NCBI GenBank assembly: GCA_016584495.1
Contig: WAID01000003.1
Location: forward strand, 3,782,001-3,846,000
Length of the DNA: 64,000 bases
From: Celoporthe dispersa
Lineage: Eukaryota; Ascomycota; Sordariomycetes; Diaporthales; Cryphonectriaceae
Direction: 5' to 3'
Of the stretch, positions 37,086 through 48,888 are shown one piece after another. The notes below the pieces were generated by a model. It was not told the DNA's origin. It ran no database searches and saw only the letters and a list, made by a program, of their open reading frames with translations. A program made the position numbers and the translations under genes. Numbering within the stretch: position 1 is the first letter of the stretch; every line of letters begins with the position of its first letter.

Positions 37086-37799
37086 TGCGTGGGGAAGAGG
37101 GAGATCAGAAAGTGAGCGAGGATGCCTTGTGGATGTGGGGTGTAGCAACTCGCTGGACAGGCCGGCTGGTCATACCAGAAAGCAAGGGTGTGATGCGAGC
37201 TGGGGAGGTTTGAGAGAGAGAGTGTGTGTGTATGTGAGGGAGGCAGTCGGGATCAAAATGATGACGAGAAACCCCCAGCAGGTCGATATCAACCAAGATA
37301 GTCCGGCATGGGTCTGGTGGTGCTATGCTTGCCCGACCTTGATGGGCGGTCAAGATGATACGATCAAAAAGCCGCGTGACGGATCACCCAGAGGACGCAC
37401 ATAGATTGGACGGGTTCGTCGAGAGAAAGACAGCAGAGGGAAAGAGAGACGGAGAGGGTGGATGATGAGGAAGGAGGGTTCGAAATCAGGGAAGGCACGG
37501 ATTGAACTGAACTGGGAAAGGATCTAAATCCTGTTCTGGTCTGACGACGGTCCTGGCCTCCCTCTTTCCCTCTCTTTCTCTCTCACCCACACATTAATTT
37601 TTTATTTGATTTTTTATTTTTTTCATATCCTTACTACAAATCCTTCCAGCGCAGCACAGGTGAGACGGATGAAACAAACTAGGGTGGGTTGGTTGGTTGA
37701 TGATAACTGATGGAGGGTGGTGAAGAAAGGAAGGGGCGGCCGTTGGGCTTGCTACATCATCCTCAGGCCCGTATTTCAGGCCATGGGCCATGTTCGATG

Positions 37800-37817
37800 C
37801 ACACACACACACACACC
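37800..37817 (+). repeat. (CA)n microsatellite
   Basis: About nine CA units. Confidence 0.9.
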
Positions 37818-38207
37818 ATAATACCTACTCGGTTGCTTGGTGGATAGTCTGTACATATGGGCTGAAACCGATGGAATCGATCATCATGATGAGGTCACAT
37901 CTCCTCCCACTCTGCAGAAAAGAAGGGCCAACCCACTTAGTTCTAGATTGCCGACCGCCTTGTTTGATCTTACCCGATCGACTTGTGGGGGGGGGGGACA
38001 CACCTTGGCTCCCAGAATCAAAACCGAGATCAACAGCTTGCATAGGTGGCACTACTATGTATGCACAACTGTACACGCTTGATTGGCGCTGCTTCTCAAC
38101 CATTCGTGTGTGATAAGGGCCCTTGCCTATTAGCAGGAAAAGGTGGGAGCGTCTCTCGTGCCGTGTTGCCGTCCGCCCCCGCCCCCCTCCCCCAAACTCT
38201 CTCCGTC

Positions 38208-38228
38208 TTTTTTTTTTTTAAAAAAAAA
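38208..38228. repeat. T12-A9 palindromic homopolymer tract
   Basis: A T run directly followed by an A run, able to form a self-complementary hairpin. A typical nucleosome-depleting or error-prone tract. Confidence 0.85.
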
Positions 38229-39187
38229 GGGCAGACACAGAAAGACTTGGTTGGACGATAAGAAAAGAAAGAAGGAAAAAAAAAAAGTGGAAAAAGGATG
38301 GCGGCCGCTGGACATGGGACCTGTCATGGATGCGGTTGTCTGCTGAGTACTACTGAATACCACCCAAGATGCAAAAAGACAGCTGCTGTGGAGACACACA
38401 AGGCTGAACCTCCCGCCAGTCTGCCTTGAGGGTAGGCCATTGGTACTAGTATGGGAGGCCTAGTTCTCTGCACTACAACATACATTCTTCTTCAGAACCT
38501 TGCTGCGAACCTTGCTTTTGGATTTATCTCAAGGTTCACTTCCCCATCTAACACTGAGATTTTTCTTTTCTTTTTTCTTTTTCAAATTCCTTACTCCTCA
38601 CACCCCATCTTCTGGCAATGAATGCTGGTATCCTCCTGTGTGCCTTTGTCGCTGTAGTGGCAGGTAAATTCCTCTGCAGCAGAGGGTAAAGGTCAAAAGG
38701 AGCTGTGTGACTTGTGCAGGTATGGCCTTGTACTAGTACCGCAAGTGACCTGACAGCACACATGCGCACACCCTATACTCGACGCATAGAATCTGGTCGA
38801 CGGCAATATTGAGTGAACAACACAGACTGGCCAAAAAAAAACAAGCAAGGGTATATAGAAGAGCTAGCTGTGCATCAGCAACACCTATGAGACACGGAGA
38901 GAATATTCACATCGAACTTTCATAGCGTTCATCAGCCATGCAAAGCAGCAAGAGAGAGAGAAGGGAAAGAAAAAGAGAAAGAAAAAAAAAACAGAAAAAA
39001 GAGCCATCCAGGAGGGAAAACAGGTGGAGGGGGGGGGGAGGAAAACCAATCCCGATGGGTCTGAAAACCAAACTGCCCCATCAATATTGCACTGGTCCAT
39101 ATCCATAGCATCAGCAGCACCTCCCAAAGAATACCAGTAACAAGACCGTTCCTTGCACCCACTGCCAACGAGATCGCAAAACCGACC

Positions 39188-42100
39188 TCACGACTTGTAG
39201 ACATCCTTGGCCCTCCTCGACCTGCCAGAGGTTGGGCTTGCCGCAGCCTTGTTCGCCGCCGATCTGCTTCTGGTCGGCAGGGCAGCTGCGGCGGCGGCGG
39301 CGGCGGCAGCCTTGGACTTTGGAGTCGGCTTCTTGGGCTCCTCAGCCTTGCGTTGAGCCCTTGCGGCAGCCCTTCCGCTCCTTCGACCGTTTGCCCCGGC
39401 GGCCGGCTCCTCTTCCTGCTCAGCAGGCGGGTCCGAGAGCTCGCTCGCTTCCTCGGGCTCCTCCTCGTTCTCCTTATCATCCTCATCCATAGCCTCTGTC
39501 TCGACTGCCGGCTCGGATTCCTCCTCAGCTTCCTCTTCTTCCTGCTGGGGCTCGTCGCCGTCAGACCCATCCTCGCCCTCTTCACCGTCGTCACCGTACT
39601 CCCACTCCGCCACACCCTCGAGCATCTCCTCGTCATCGTCGTCTGAGTCCCGCTCAATGTATGTGGCGCTCTTTCTCCCCGAGGCACGACCGCTTCGCCG
39701 GCGCTCGGATTCCGGGATCTGCGGCGACGACGCACGTTGCTTCTTTGGTTTGGCTGGTGCCTTCGCCTTCGATGCCGCCTTCTTCAGCGTGGTTTGTTTC
39801 CCAGCCCTTGATGGTTTCGGGTGGATCGGCCTAGGCGTTTTGGTTTTCTTGGCAGGCGGTTGGTTATCGTTGCGATCATCCATAGACTTGCGCTTCTGTG
39901 TGGGATGTCAGTAGATGGGTCGTCAATAGACTAAATGGTTTCCAGATACCAGGGCGAGGGAGGCGGCGAGGTCGGGGGCGGCGGCGACGACGTACCTTCT
40001 TGCGTTCCAGGATCCTGAGATACTCATCCACTTTTGCATCGACCCCATCGGGTATGTACTGCTTGTCTGCTACCTCTTGCGCAGCGTCGTGACTCGGCAG
40101 CGCCAGGAACAAACCTGCTGGCAGCCCAATCTTCTTCCCGTACGCCTCGAAGATCCAACCCTTGCGCTCCTGCCATTTCCTGATCACCGTCTGCGCCAGG
40201 TCGCTCACCATGTAGAGATTCTCGCTCTTCTCCGGGTCGATCGCGTCCTTGGTCTGCTTCACCCGCTCTGCATAACGAAAGATGAGACCGAGGTTGGATT
40301 CACTCGACACGTTGCTGACATAGTAAATGATGTAACGCGCGTGGTCCGCTAGATCCTCTACTGAGTTGCCCAGATCCGGGTGGTGCGCAAGGAGAGAGAT
40401 CAACCGTGGCATAATGGCTTCCATGACCGAGTGGCCGTTCTGCTGGTAGTGACTCACCCGTGAGCGAATCCAGGTCTCGGTTCCGTTCCTGAACTCCGCC
40501 ACCGGCTCGTACGCTGTCAGGAACACGATGGTGTAAAACTTCGGTCGAAGCTTGCCCTGCACCAGATATTTCTGCAGTTTCTCGACAAAGGCCCTCCTGG
40601 TCTGTGGGTGCGCATCCTGGGTGACAAATGCGAGGGCGTCGAAGTCCTCGTGAGGCAGGTAGTCATCGAGCTGCCTGTCCTTGCACAGCTTGAGGACGAG
40701 CTGAGCAGCGAGCAGTCGGAGACGGGCCCTATAGTGCTTGGGTGTTTCTTTGCTCTTGCACATCTCGCCCTCCTTGGCGATCAGGGTCTTGAGCATCCTA
40801 AAGACCGGCCGCGCTCGCTGTCGGATTTCGTCCTCGCTAGCGGCGCGGTCTGGATCGGCGGCCCGCAGCCGATTGACGAGGATCTTGAGAGCCAGGCACT
40901 TTGCGATGCATTCCTCGTCCAGGTCCGCATCGTTCACCCACTCCGGATCGCTGTCGCTGGCATCGGCGCGAACTTGCTTGAGGATGTCCTGGATCATCTC
41001 GAGGATAGCCTGGTCATGATCCAATGTGACCTTCGGCGCCAAGAGCTCCAGCTGTGCCACGATGGCGAGCTTGTTGAGAAAATGAGGTGCGCCGTATTTC
41101 CAATCCTTCATTACCTTTTGGAAGAGGTCCGTGGCATTCTGGAGGCTCTTCTCGCCCTTCTTTGCCAGGGAGGATGTTGACAGCATATTTGGCAGCCTTC
41201 CACGGCTTGCCGTACAGTGCGAAGTTGATCAAGACTTGCGTGAACTTCCTGTCGCTGGGGATCTCCGAGGCATACTTCTGAGCGTAAGATGCGCAAGCCT
41301 TGAGGGTCTCAACGACCGTCGGCTCGTTTTCCTTGGTGGCCGAAGGGGCCTTGTCAGCGAGGTCTTTGCATAGGTCGCCGATGTGGGACTTGAAGAGATC
41401 TGGCGTGCGCTGCGATATCTCGTTCAGGATCTCATGGGCTGTGGATCCGAAGCCGCCTACGTCCGTCCTGGAGTAGTCCAGTATTGTGGGCAGGTGGCTG
41501 CGGTTAAACATGAAGTATCCTGAACGGTAGAGCAGCGGAATCAGGACGTCCGCGAGGCCTGATTGTTGATTTCCATGCAGACGCTTGATCAGCTCCTTCA
41601 GTGCGCCCCGGACTGTCTTGAACTCATGCTCTGGGCCCACGATGAACTTGATGAGCTGGTAGTTCCGGCGGTCGTTGGCCTTCGCAAACTTCCAAAGCTC
41701 TGAATGCACCTTGGCATCGTCAGGCAGAAATTGAGATATGTACTTGACCGTCTTCTGGACATTGGCGGTCTTGCGGTCCTCGTCCTCGTCCATGACCCCG
41801 CCGTTATAGTCCTCGCACGCCCTGAGGAACGTCTGTAAGATTTTGGCAAACTGAGGTTGCCGGGCCTGGATGGCAAAGAAGGCTTTCTTGGCATTCTGGT
41901 CCAACGACCGAACCAGGAGTAGAATCCGCTCAGCCCTGGTAGCGTCTTGGTCGTTGCTGCCCGCTGCCGCTTGGGCCTGGGACTGAGAGCTTCCGTTGGC
42001 GCCCTTGGAGCTCTTCTTGGGGGGCGGGAAGGACAACGGGACCACGCACTCGTAGACGACCCTGTCAAGAAGCACGTTGACTTCCAGGTCGTTCGCGTAG

Positions 42101-43871
42101 AAGGAGCTGTAGATCTTGGAGGGTGCGGCAGAAAGCGCATCCTCGACGACCTTGTTACCGGCAAGGATCTCGCCTGACGAGATGGCCCACAGCTTGCCCA
42201 GCAGTGCCATGGCATCGACACGAACCTGAGGCCGGCGGTCGCGGCACCGGTCTGCGAGGCTGGACAGGATCGTGTTCTCCTTCTCAAGCCCACCGTCCGA
42301 TGCTAGCTTGAGGATGAGATCTCGGAAGCCGAAAGATTCGATCGCCTTGACGCCAGCCAGCCGAACCTTCTCGTCGCTATCGTTCAGTTTCTCGCCGAGC
42401 CCGCGCACAAGATTCTTCTCCTCTTCACGGCTGAACCCAATACCGCCGGCATTCGTGGAGAGGATGTAGCCGACAGCCGTGGTCCACGACGCACGAATGA
42501 TCGGCGACTTGTCGTTCTTGCGGCTCAGGAAGTTCTGGTATGGCTGATGATAGGCCTGCGCAAAGGAGAGCGGCGAGAGAGGCGTCGTCAGGGGGTTTGA
42601 GGAGACGCTGTCGGTGTCAAAGTCTGACATCTTGTAGAGCGGGTAGGCAGCAGGGTCCAGGGCGGGCGCTGGTGGTGGGCCTGCAGCGCCAATGCCCGAG
42701 ATCACGTCCCCGAGGGCCTCCGTTGCCAACAGCCGCAGGTTGACGTTGTCTGCGGAGAGCTCGGCGTCAAGCTGAGGGATGACATTCTGCAGGAGCCCCG
42801 GCGCAGCCTTCCAGAGCTCCCGGATCAGCAGGTGTGCCTTTTTGAGCTCCCTCAAGTCCTCCTCGGACGGCCCAGCGAGGCCATCCTCGTCATCCGAGTC
42901 TGCACCAGCTCGATTGCCATTATTGCCAGCCAGGCCTGACGCGTCCATGATGACGTCGCTGAAGTACTGCCCGACATAGCGCGACATCTTCTCCTGGCTT
43001 CCTAGGCAGACTGACCTTGCCATCTTATACGCCGCAGGCTCTTCCTTCAGCAGGAGGGTCGTCTGGCTGTCATCCCTTGCCGCCTGCTCAGCCTTGTCCT
43101 TGACGGCGCCTGGCGCTGCAGCCCGCAAGAACTGTGCCATTATAATGTCGATGACCTTGGACGGTATGGTGGATGCCTCATCAATCAGCATCTCTAGTAT
43201 TTGCGTCATGTAGTGCTCGACATCCTTTCCGACTGGCTCGCCCGACGAGGCCTTGGAGCCCGAGACGGTATCGAAGAAGTTGGTGAACAGGCGGATGAAC
43301 AGCTCGTCATTGTTAGGCACCTCGTCGAGAAGAAGGACGCTCTGCACTTCGGCCAGGGAGATGAGGACGTATTTGTGCTGGTTGTTCCATGTCGAGGAGG
43401 GGTCCTGCAAGGCGGGTAGGGTGTAGGTGATGAACAGCGCAAAGATGTCCTGAGCGGCGATACTGGTCAGCGCACGGTTCAATGCCGTCCAGATGTGTGG
43501 AATACACAGCCAAGGGCCAACCTCACCTTCAATTGTTTAGGGGTAAATGGCGCGTCCGGAGCGCATATCTTGAGGATGTCTACTAAGCAGCAGGCGGCGA
43601 AGGCCTTGACGCCCTTGTCCTTGTGACCGAGGATATTGGTGGAGGAGAGCTCCTCCGCGACCTTGTTGAGCGACTCCTTGTGTTCCCAGTCCTGATCCAA
43701 CTCAGTCAACTCCTTGGACAAGGTGTCGAGCCGCTTGACGAGCTCGACGGTGGGTATGGATCTGCCGGCGCGCCACGAAAGAGGTTCGTTAAACTTGAGG
43801 CCCTCGGGGTCGCGTCCATCCTCCTGCTCCTCCTCGGGCGCGGGCTCAGCCGCCCTTCTCCGTCGAGACAT
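39188..43871 (-). CDS. pds5: Pds5/Spo76/BimD cohesin-associated HEAT-repeat protein
   Basis: Regulates cohesin loading, maintenance and release on chromatin and, in fungi, meiotic chromosome axes (Sordaria Spo76, Aspergillus BimD). Exons 43871-43527, 43449-39996, 39895-39188; introns 43450-43526 and 39896-39995 have GT-AG and CTGAC-type branch sites. The start MSRRRRAAEPAPEEEQEDGR is followed by LKFNEPLSWRAGRSIP and long HEAT/ARM-type helices (VKAFAACCLVDILKICAPDA, VRVDAMALLGKLWAISSGE, LNEISQRTPDLFKSHIGDL). The last exon is a basic then acidic, Ala-rich disordered tail with AT-hook-like GRASGRKS and RRSGRAAAR motifs. Frame breaks once at the G3 run 41168-41170: removing one base gives AVNILLAKKGEKSLQNATDL, as in relatives. 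Corrected length is 1501 aa. Confidence 0.93.
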
Positions 43872-44419
43872 TCTGTGTGGTGCGAAGATGTTCCCAAGGC
43901 CGACTCGACGTGAGCTTGGAGCTTTTTGGGGGGGAGGGAGGGGGGGCAGGAGTCGAAGGTGGAGAGGCAGGCGCAAATATGTGGTCGGACAGGCGTCCTA
44001 GCTCCCAGGATCAGAACGATCTCAGCCTCGAAATGGAATTGGGCTAGATCTGCCGTAGAGTAAGGCGAGGTGGGAATGGCGGCTCGCTGCGGTCAAGTCG
44101 CGAGAGTGTCGCCTCGAGACGCGAGAATTAGCGGACCAAACAGGATGAGGATCCAAGGTGGTGATATCGAGGGGTTCGCCCAGGTAGAGATTGACCTGGA
44201 AGATGGCTGACGCCTAGGACTAGTCACTAAAAAGGGCAAGAAACAAAGAATGAGAAGAAGCGAGTGAGCCTCCAACCAATTCATTCGTATGTGCTCGGCC
44301 CACGCTGATGCGTAAGTAGAGTCGATGGCGGAACTTGCGCTGTAATAATCCGTACCAACTACGCAGTACCACGCCTGTTACGCGACAGTCTCGCTCGGTC
44401 AACGGTAGCTAAGGCGCGT

Positions 44420-44461
44420 GCCCAGGTCTTAGGGAGTTTAGTTCCCCACCTGGGCTTTTTT
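44420..44461 (+). ncRNA. hairpin with T6 tail, possible Pol III transcript end
   Basis: An 8-bp perfect stem (GCCCAGGT / ACCTGGGC) encloses a second short stem (GGGA / TCCC) with a 7-nt loop and is followed by six T residues. The two stems recall a tRNA acceptor plus T arm without the rest of the tRNA. An A-box-like TAGCTAAGGCG begins at about 44406. No complete tRNA can be folded, so this is only a candidate small RNA or 3' end. Confidence 0.3.
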
Positions 44462-46243
44462 GTGGGTCCAAGCTTACCCTGGATACTGCCTTGCCACTGT
44501 ATCATCGCTGGCTCAGCACTGGGGGCCACTGCGCACTACACCCCGTCTCGAACATCCCCCTCCACCTTGTCAACTTCTTGTTGATTTGCTTTTATGCTAC
44601 AGCTCAACCTCCTCATCATAGGATTTTCAATGTCTTACATCTCCTCAAAACTTGGCTTCCAAAGAGCACTCTGGTGCCTTCACAGCAGTGCTATGTGTTA
44701 AACGCGCTCCCAGAGCAGCCAGCATCACAGGTCCTCTATGGCAAGTTCACCCTCACCCTTGTGTCTGCTTCAACCAACCTTCAGACACTGGGAAGAGCAA
44801 AAGCATGGGTGAAGGGCTGCCTTACCAGTCTTCCGTTCGAACTCTGAATCCTGCAGAGCTCTTTCAGGCCTCGGTCTATTGTTCATCAGATGCAAGTGCA
44901 TCATGAAATGTGCAAGGGCCAGCAGTGAAGGGGGCTCGATGACGGTGCCCAACTCGTCAACCAATGTCAGAGGATGCAAGCTTGTATCTCTAGGCTGCCT
45001 CACTCTGCTAAGAGCCTTACATGACACATGGTACTCAGCTGTCGAAGCAGTACTTGTTGGAGACCCCCTCCCCTGCATGGAATATCAGAGCTACAAGATT
45101 CTGTTCTGTGCCCAGATGCTCCCCAGGGTAGGCAGAGTGTTGCTATCATGGTGGCATCTCGGGACCATGGCTAGGTGCGATACAAGGCAAGCGCCTTGGT
45201 GTCAGAATGCAACTGTGACAAAGTTGTCGTCTACAATTCCCTCAATCTCCCCTCCCCTCGGCTCCTGAGATACAGAGATTCCTCAATTCCATGTAGTTCA
45301 GTCTCGGGTGATCTGTGGGCCCTCTGTGGTCCAATATCTACTCCCAGCTGTTCTATGCTGCCCTGGTCGAACAGAAAGCTCGAGGCCAAGGCTGGATGAT
45401 ATTGTGCAAAACTCACAGCACCTTTATGAGGAACTACACTTGCGGAGAAGGGGGGGAGGGGTCTTCTTTCCAAGACCTCATATAGCTTATCACAGTGCAC
45501 GAGTGTGCCATCTAGCCCATTTCAAGCTTTGTCACACATCTCACAATCTGGTCCTCTTGTGATCAAGGACCAAACCTTTGTCCACTCAAAGGCCCCAAAA
45601 ACAATACAGTGAGGGCATGCAACATCTTGTGGGCTGTGTGTTGAACATGTATTGGCATTGAATAGGAAGCAACAATATAAGGAGACCTTCTGGGTTGCCA
45701 GAAGCTGTGGGCCAGGACGAACTCACCACTATCACTACTGTAGTTGCTGGAAGCAACCAAACATGACTTTCCATGCCCGAGTCAAACCAAGGCCATGTCC
45801 TACATATAGCCTACAATAGCAGGCTTGCTTGCTACCTTGTGCTCACATTGTAGCAGAGTGACTCTGCATTTCGCTTGACAGCTGAACCCCCAAGCCACCA
45901 TTGGGCTTGCTTGTGTGGATAAGAGGTGGGAACATGTCGACTTTCAAGTCATGAGTCGGCTACTGTCACGTTGAAATGGCTCCAGAACTGCTGAGAGGAT
46001 CTTGCTGGCCTGGACTGTGTCCTTGTGCAGAATACCACCCAGCCCAGAGCCTACCCAAGTTGGATGCAGGAAGTCTCAGACTCTCTACTATTGGCATCTT
46101 TTTTTTTTGCCAGAGGTCAGCTGGTACAAAAGTTCCGCCTGTGGGCATAAGATCCAGGCTCTGGGAAACGTTGTTGGAAACTTTTTGCCACAGAAAAGTT
46201 TCGTCAACAGCCAAGCTGCCTGGTCTTCCCCTACAGCACACAA

Positions 46244-46420
46244 GGTTGATCCCGCAAGGTCATGTCGACAGCTGCTGATTTCAAAAGATCATGTCCACAG
46301 AGGATGATCCCACTCGAGTATGTCGACACAGGCTGCTGATCCCACTACTGCAAATCGACACAGGCTGATCCCACAACACCACATCGATAGAGGGTGATCC
46401 CCGAGACACCACATTCACTA
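46244..46420 (+). repeat. degenerate tandem repeat, about 30-bp unit x 6
   Basis: Six imperfect copies of a unit of the form GGnTGATCCC...CATGTCGACACA are seen at a spacing of 28-32 bp. The best-conserved parts are TGATCCC and ATCGACA. The array lies at the right end of the CpG-poor block. Confidence 0.65.
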
Positions 46421-46657
46421 TCACTCTTTCCAGAACAGGCATGGTCCACGACGACATGGGGCGTAGGGCAACATAAAAGAGCAGGCTGCTGTGAATTTTC
46501 TTTTCCTCGACCACCTTCCTTCCTTCCTCACCCCTTCTTCATCCTCTGGAACCAAGTTGAAGCTTTGTTTCTCCCCACCGTCAAGCTCACTGTGAACCTC
46601 AACGAACGTTCGACCGTCGTAAGACCTGATCATCACCAAGATCCCGTTTTTCTCAAG

Positions 46658-47173
46658 GTATGTATCACCTGTGTCTCCTGTTACGCCTGTCCTCCTTGCC
46701 CCTTGCGATCGGTCGCTGCGTGACGAGTGGGAGCTGGTGCAAACATTCACTCCTCAAAACGCGTCACACAACATCTCCCGTCTGCCCAACCTACTCGCCC
46801 ATCCCATCCAGTCATCTTCACGCTTGTATTTCACCAGTCACTCCGTCCCTTGGGTCTCCTGAGACCACAGCTGTTCGCTTCCTACTTCTGTTCCTCTGTC
46901 CTTTGGCCCTTCCTCCTGCGTTGCATTCTTCCCAACGCAACAAGCCCAACGTTCGTTTCATCCCTTCGCGAAAGATATCCCATATTGTACACACCTCAAG
47001 CCGGCCTCCGCCATCTCACCAGCATTGAACACTCCAGAGGGGAGGACGCGACCTTGTTCTTGTATTTCTCACTACAACTCGTACCTGCTTTTGGGAAAGC
47101 CCTCCACTGGTTCTGAGCAGTGCAGCGCAATCCGGGGCCCAAATACTTTCTCAGCTAACCCTTCACCTAACAG
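46658..47173 (+). other. candidate 5'-leader intron of the membrane protein gene
   Basis: A good donor (GTATGT) follows a CT-rich leader. A good acceptor (CCTAACAG, with GCTAAC just upstream) lies 37 bp before the ATG at 47210. Long 5'-leader introns are known in fungal genes, but only RNA data would prove this one. Confidence 0.4.
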
Positions 47174-47209
47174 ACGTCTAATTCGACCTACAACAGCCGA
47201 CCTGACAAG

Positions 47210-48888
47210 ATGTCCGACGCTGCTGCCACTCAGCAGACCGAGGGCATTGAGCTCAAGGCCATGAAGCCCGGCAAGGACGACAACATGGCCGGCAGCGCTC
47301 AGGCCGACAGCCCCATGACCATCTCTCACGACCTCAACGATGGCTCGGATGTCATGACCGACATCGAGAAGGGTGTCACTCCTCCTCTCAACTCTCCTGC
47401 TAGCCCTGAGCAGGAGCACCTGGAGTCTACCCCGGCCCCCGAGGTCTCTGCTGCTGGTCCTGTCCCGAAGGACTCCTTCCTGTCTCGCATCAAGGCTGCC
47501 AATCGCAAGGACAAGATCTTGACCGCTGTCAGTGTTCTCGCTGTTCTGTGTATGTTTGTCATCATCGGCCTCGCTGTCGTTGTCGGTTTCGGTAAGTCCT
47601 CGTCTGTCCTCCCTAGGGTGGCCAGTACTCTGGCTCTAGGTTTCAAGATATCATCTTCCAACACACTCTTCTTTTTCTTTCTCCTCACAGATTCCATGGA
47701 CATCAAGGCTCTCAGTGCCCAGGTCCACACCACGGCCTCTGGTCATCGGGTGGTTGCCGCCGCTGCTGCCACCAAGGGTGCCGTGATGCGTGATTCTGGC
47801 TACATGGACGGTTTCTCTGCCTTTTTGGATGGTCACCTCTACGATCGTGTTGTTCACGATGCTGTCATCACTCAGTCCACCTCGGATTCCTGTGATGATG
47901 AGATGTCTACTGCCTCAGTTCAGCCGACTCTGACTGCCATCGTGTAAGTGGTCCGACAACCGACTATAACCAACCATCGTGTGCGGCTTGGTGGTGACTG
48001 ATTTTGTCCTATTTCTTTTAGTCCTGTCTTGACCGACCTCGTCGGCCTGACTGTCACCACTACTGTGACCACCACGACTGCCAACCACAGCACCTCCGTC
48101 CTGGCCATGTCCACCAACCCTGCTACTGCGTCTATGGCCTCTCTGATCACGGACGATTCCTCCTCCTTCTCCATGTCGTCCCCCGTCGCGACTACCTCCA
48201 CTACAACCTCCTCGACCGAGACCTGCGGTGAATGGGGAGACGGCGCCGGACCGTGTGCGCGACCTTATGGAGCTCCTAACACGACGCCTGCATCGGCACT
48301 CTCATCCATGTCCGCCGCCTCTGCCATGGCCATGTCGCCTGCCTCCCTCACAGCCACGCTGCTGGCCCCGACCTCCTCAGCCGCCTCGACCACCTCCTCG
48401 GTCGCCTTCACCTCGTCCTTCACCGACGCGTCTCTCTCGACGCCTCCGCTGCCACTGTGACGGTGACGGTGACCGAGATCAGCACCGTCCGCGGTGGCTG
48501 CAACGCCTCCTCCGAGACCATCGCTGGCCTGGGCGGCACCACCTTGTACGGCACGAGCACCCTCGTGTCGCTGCGCACGTCCACCGTGAGCGGCCCCGAC
48601 GGCGGTCCCCTCCTCACCACGACCGAGACTGTGCTGTGGGGCAACACCAGCTTCGCCACCCCGGCCAACTTCACGCTGACCCTCAAGTCCACCCTGGCGC
48701 CCACCACCGCCAACGGCTCGGGCTTCAGCGGCGGCGCAGGCCCCACCGGCATTGTGCCCCTGACCAGCCGTGGCAAGCAGTCTGTTCCCAAGCCCATGAT
48801 GGGCATGAGCATGAGCGGTGGTACTACCGGCAGCGGTGTCTACTGCACCGTCATGCTGGTCGTGCTCATCGCTGTGCTGCTCTTCTAA
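47210..48888 (+). CDS. Ser/Thr-rich single-pass membrane protein, frame broken once
   Basis: Uncharacterised. Exons 47210-47591, 47691-47943, 48022-48888; introns 47592-47690 and 47944-48021 fit GT-AG. The cytosolic N-terminal ~100 residues are acidic (MSDAAATQQTEGIELKAMKP, VMTDIEKGVTPP). One membrane helix follows at about residues 103-128 (LTAVSVLAVLCMFVIIGLAV), then about 350 Ser/Thr/Ala-rich residues with N-glycosylation sequons, and a hydrophobic C-terminal end (YCTVMLVVLIAVLLF) that could be a second helix or GPI signal. This resembles a type II surface mucin-like or wall-sensor-like protein; no family is recognised. Frame breaks at 48431-48438 (TC repeat): one added base leads to DASAATVTVTVTEIS. 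Corrected length is about 500 aa. CT-rich upstream DNA and heavy C-ending codon use suggest high expression (inference). Confidence 0.72.

Larger units (their letters stand above)
37086..39187. other. intergenic, 2.1 kb, low-complexity rich
   Basis: Upstream of the RS-rich gene and downstream of pds5. Contains TC-rich blocks, AT-rich tracts at about 37594-37625, a CA microsatellite, G11 and G10 runs near 37987 and 39030, and a T12A9 palindromic tract. No ORF is credible. Confidence 0.5.
43872..47209. other. 3.3-kb intergenic region, mostly CpG-poor
   Basis: Between the divergent starts of pds5 and the membrane protein gene. 43872-44470 has normal CpG content and contains a strong hairpin with a T6 tail. 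44480-46440 is markedly CpG-poor and TpG/CpA-rich and ends in a degenerate tandem repeat. 46480-47209 is CT-rich and probably the promoter and leader of the next gene. ORFs here are short and have no domains. Confidence 0.55.

Noticed and set aside
37465..37485. GGTTCGAAATC B-box-like sequence
   Set aside because: The upstream sequence is a GA-rich tract that cannot form a tRNA cloverleaf.
44420..44461. Bacterial rho-independent terminator
   Set aside because: The stem plus T run fits in shape, but all surrounding genes are spliced fungal genes. A Pol III or chance structure is more sensible.
46244..46420. CRISPR array
   Set aside because: The repeats are degenerate, have no unique spacers of constant length, and the genome is eukaryotic.
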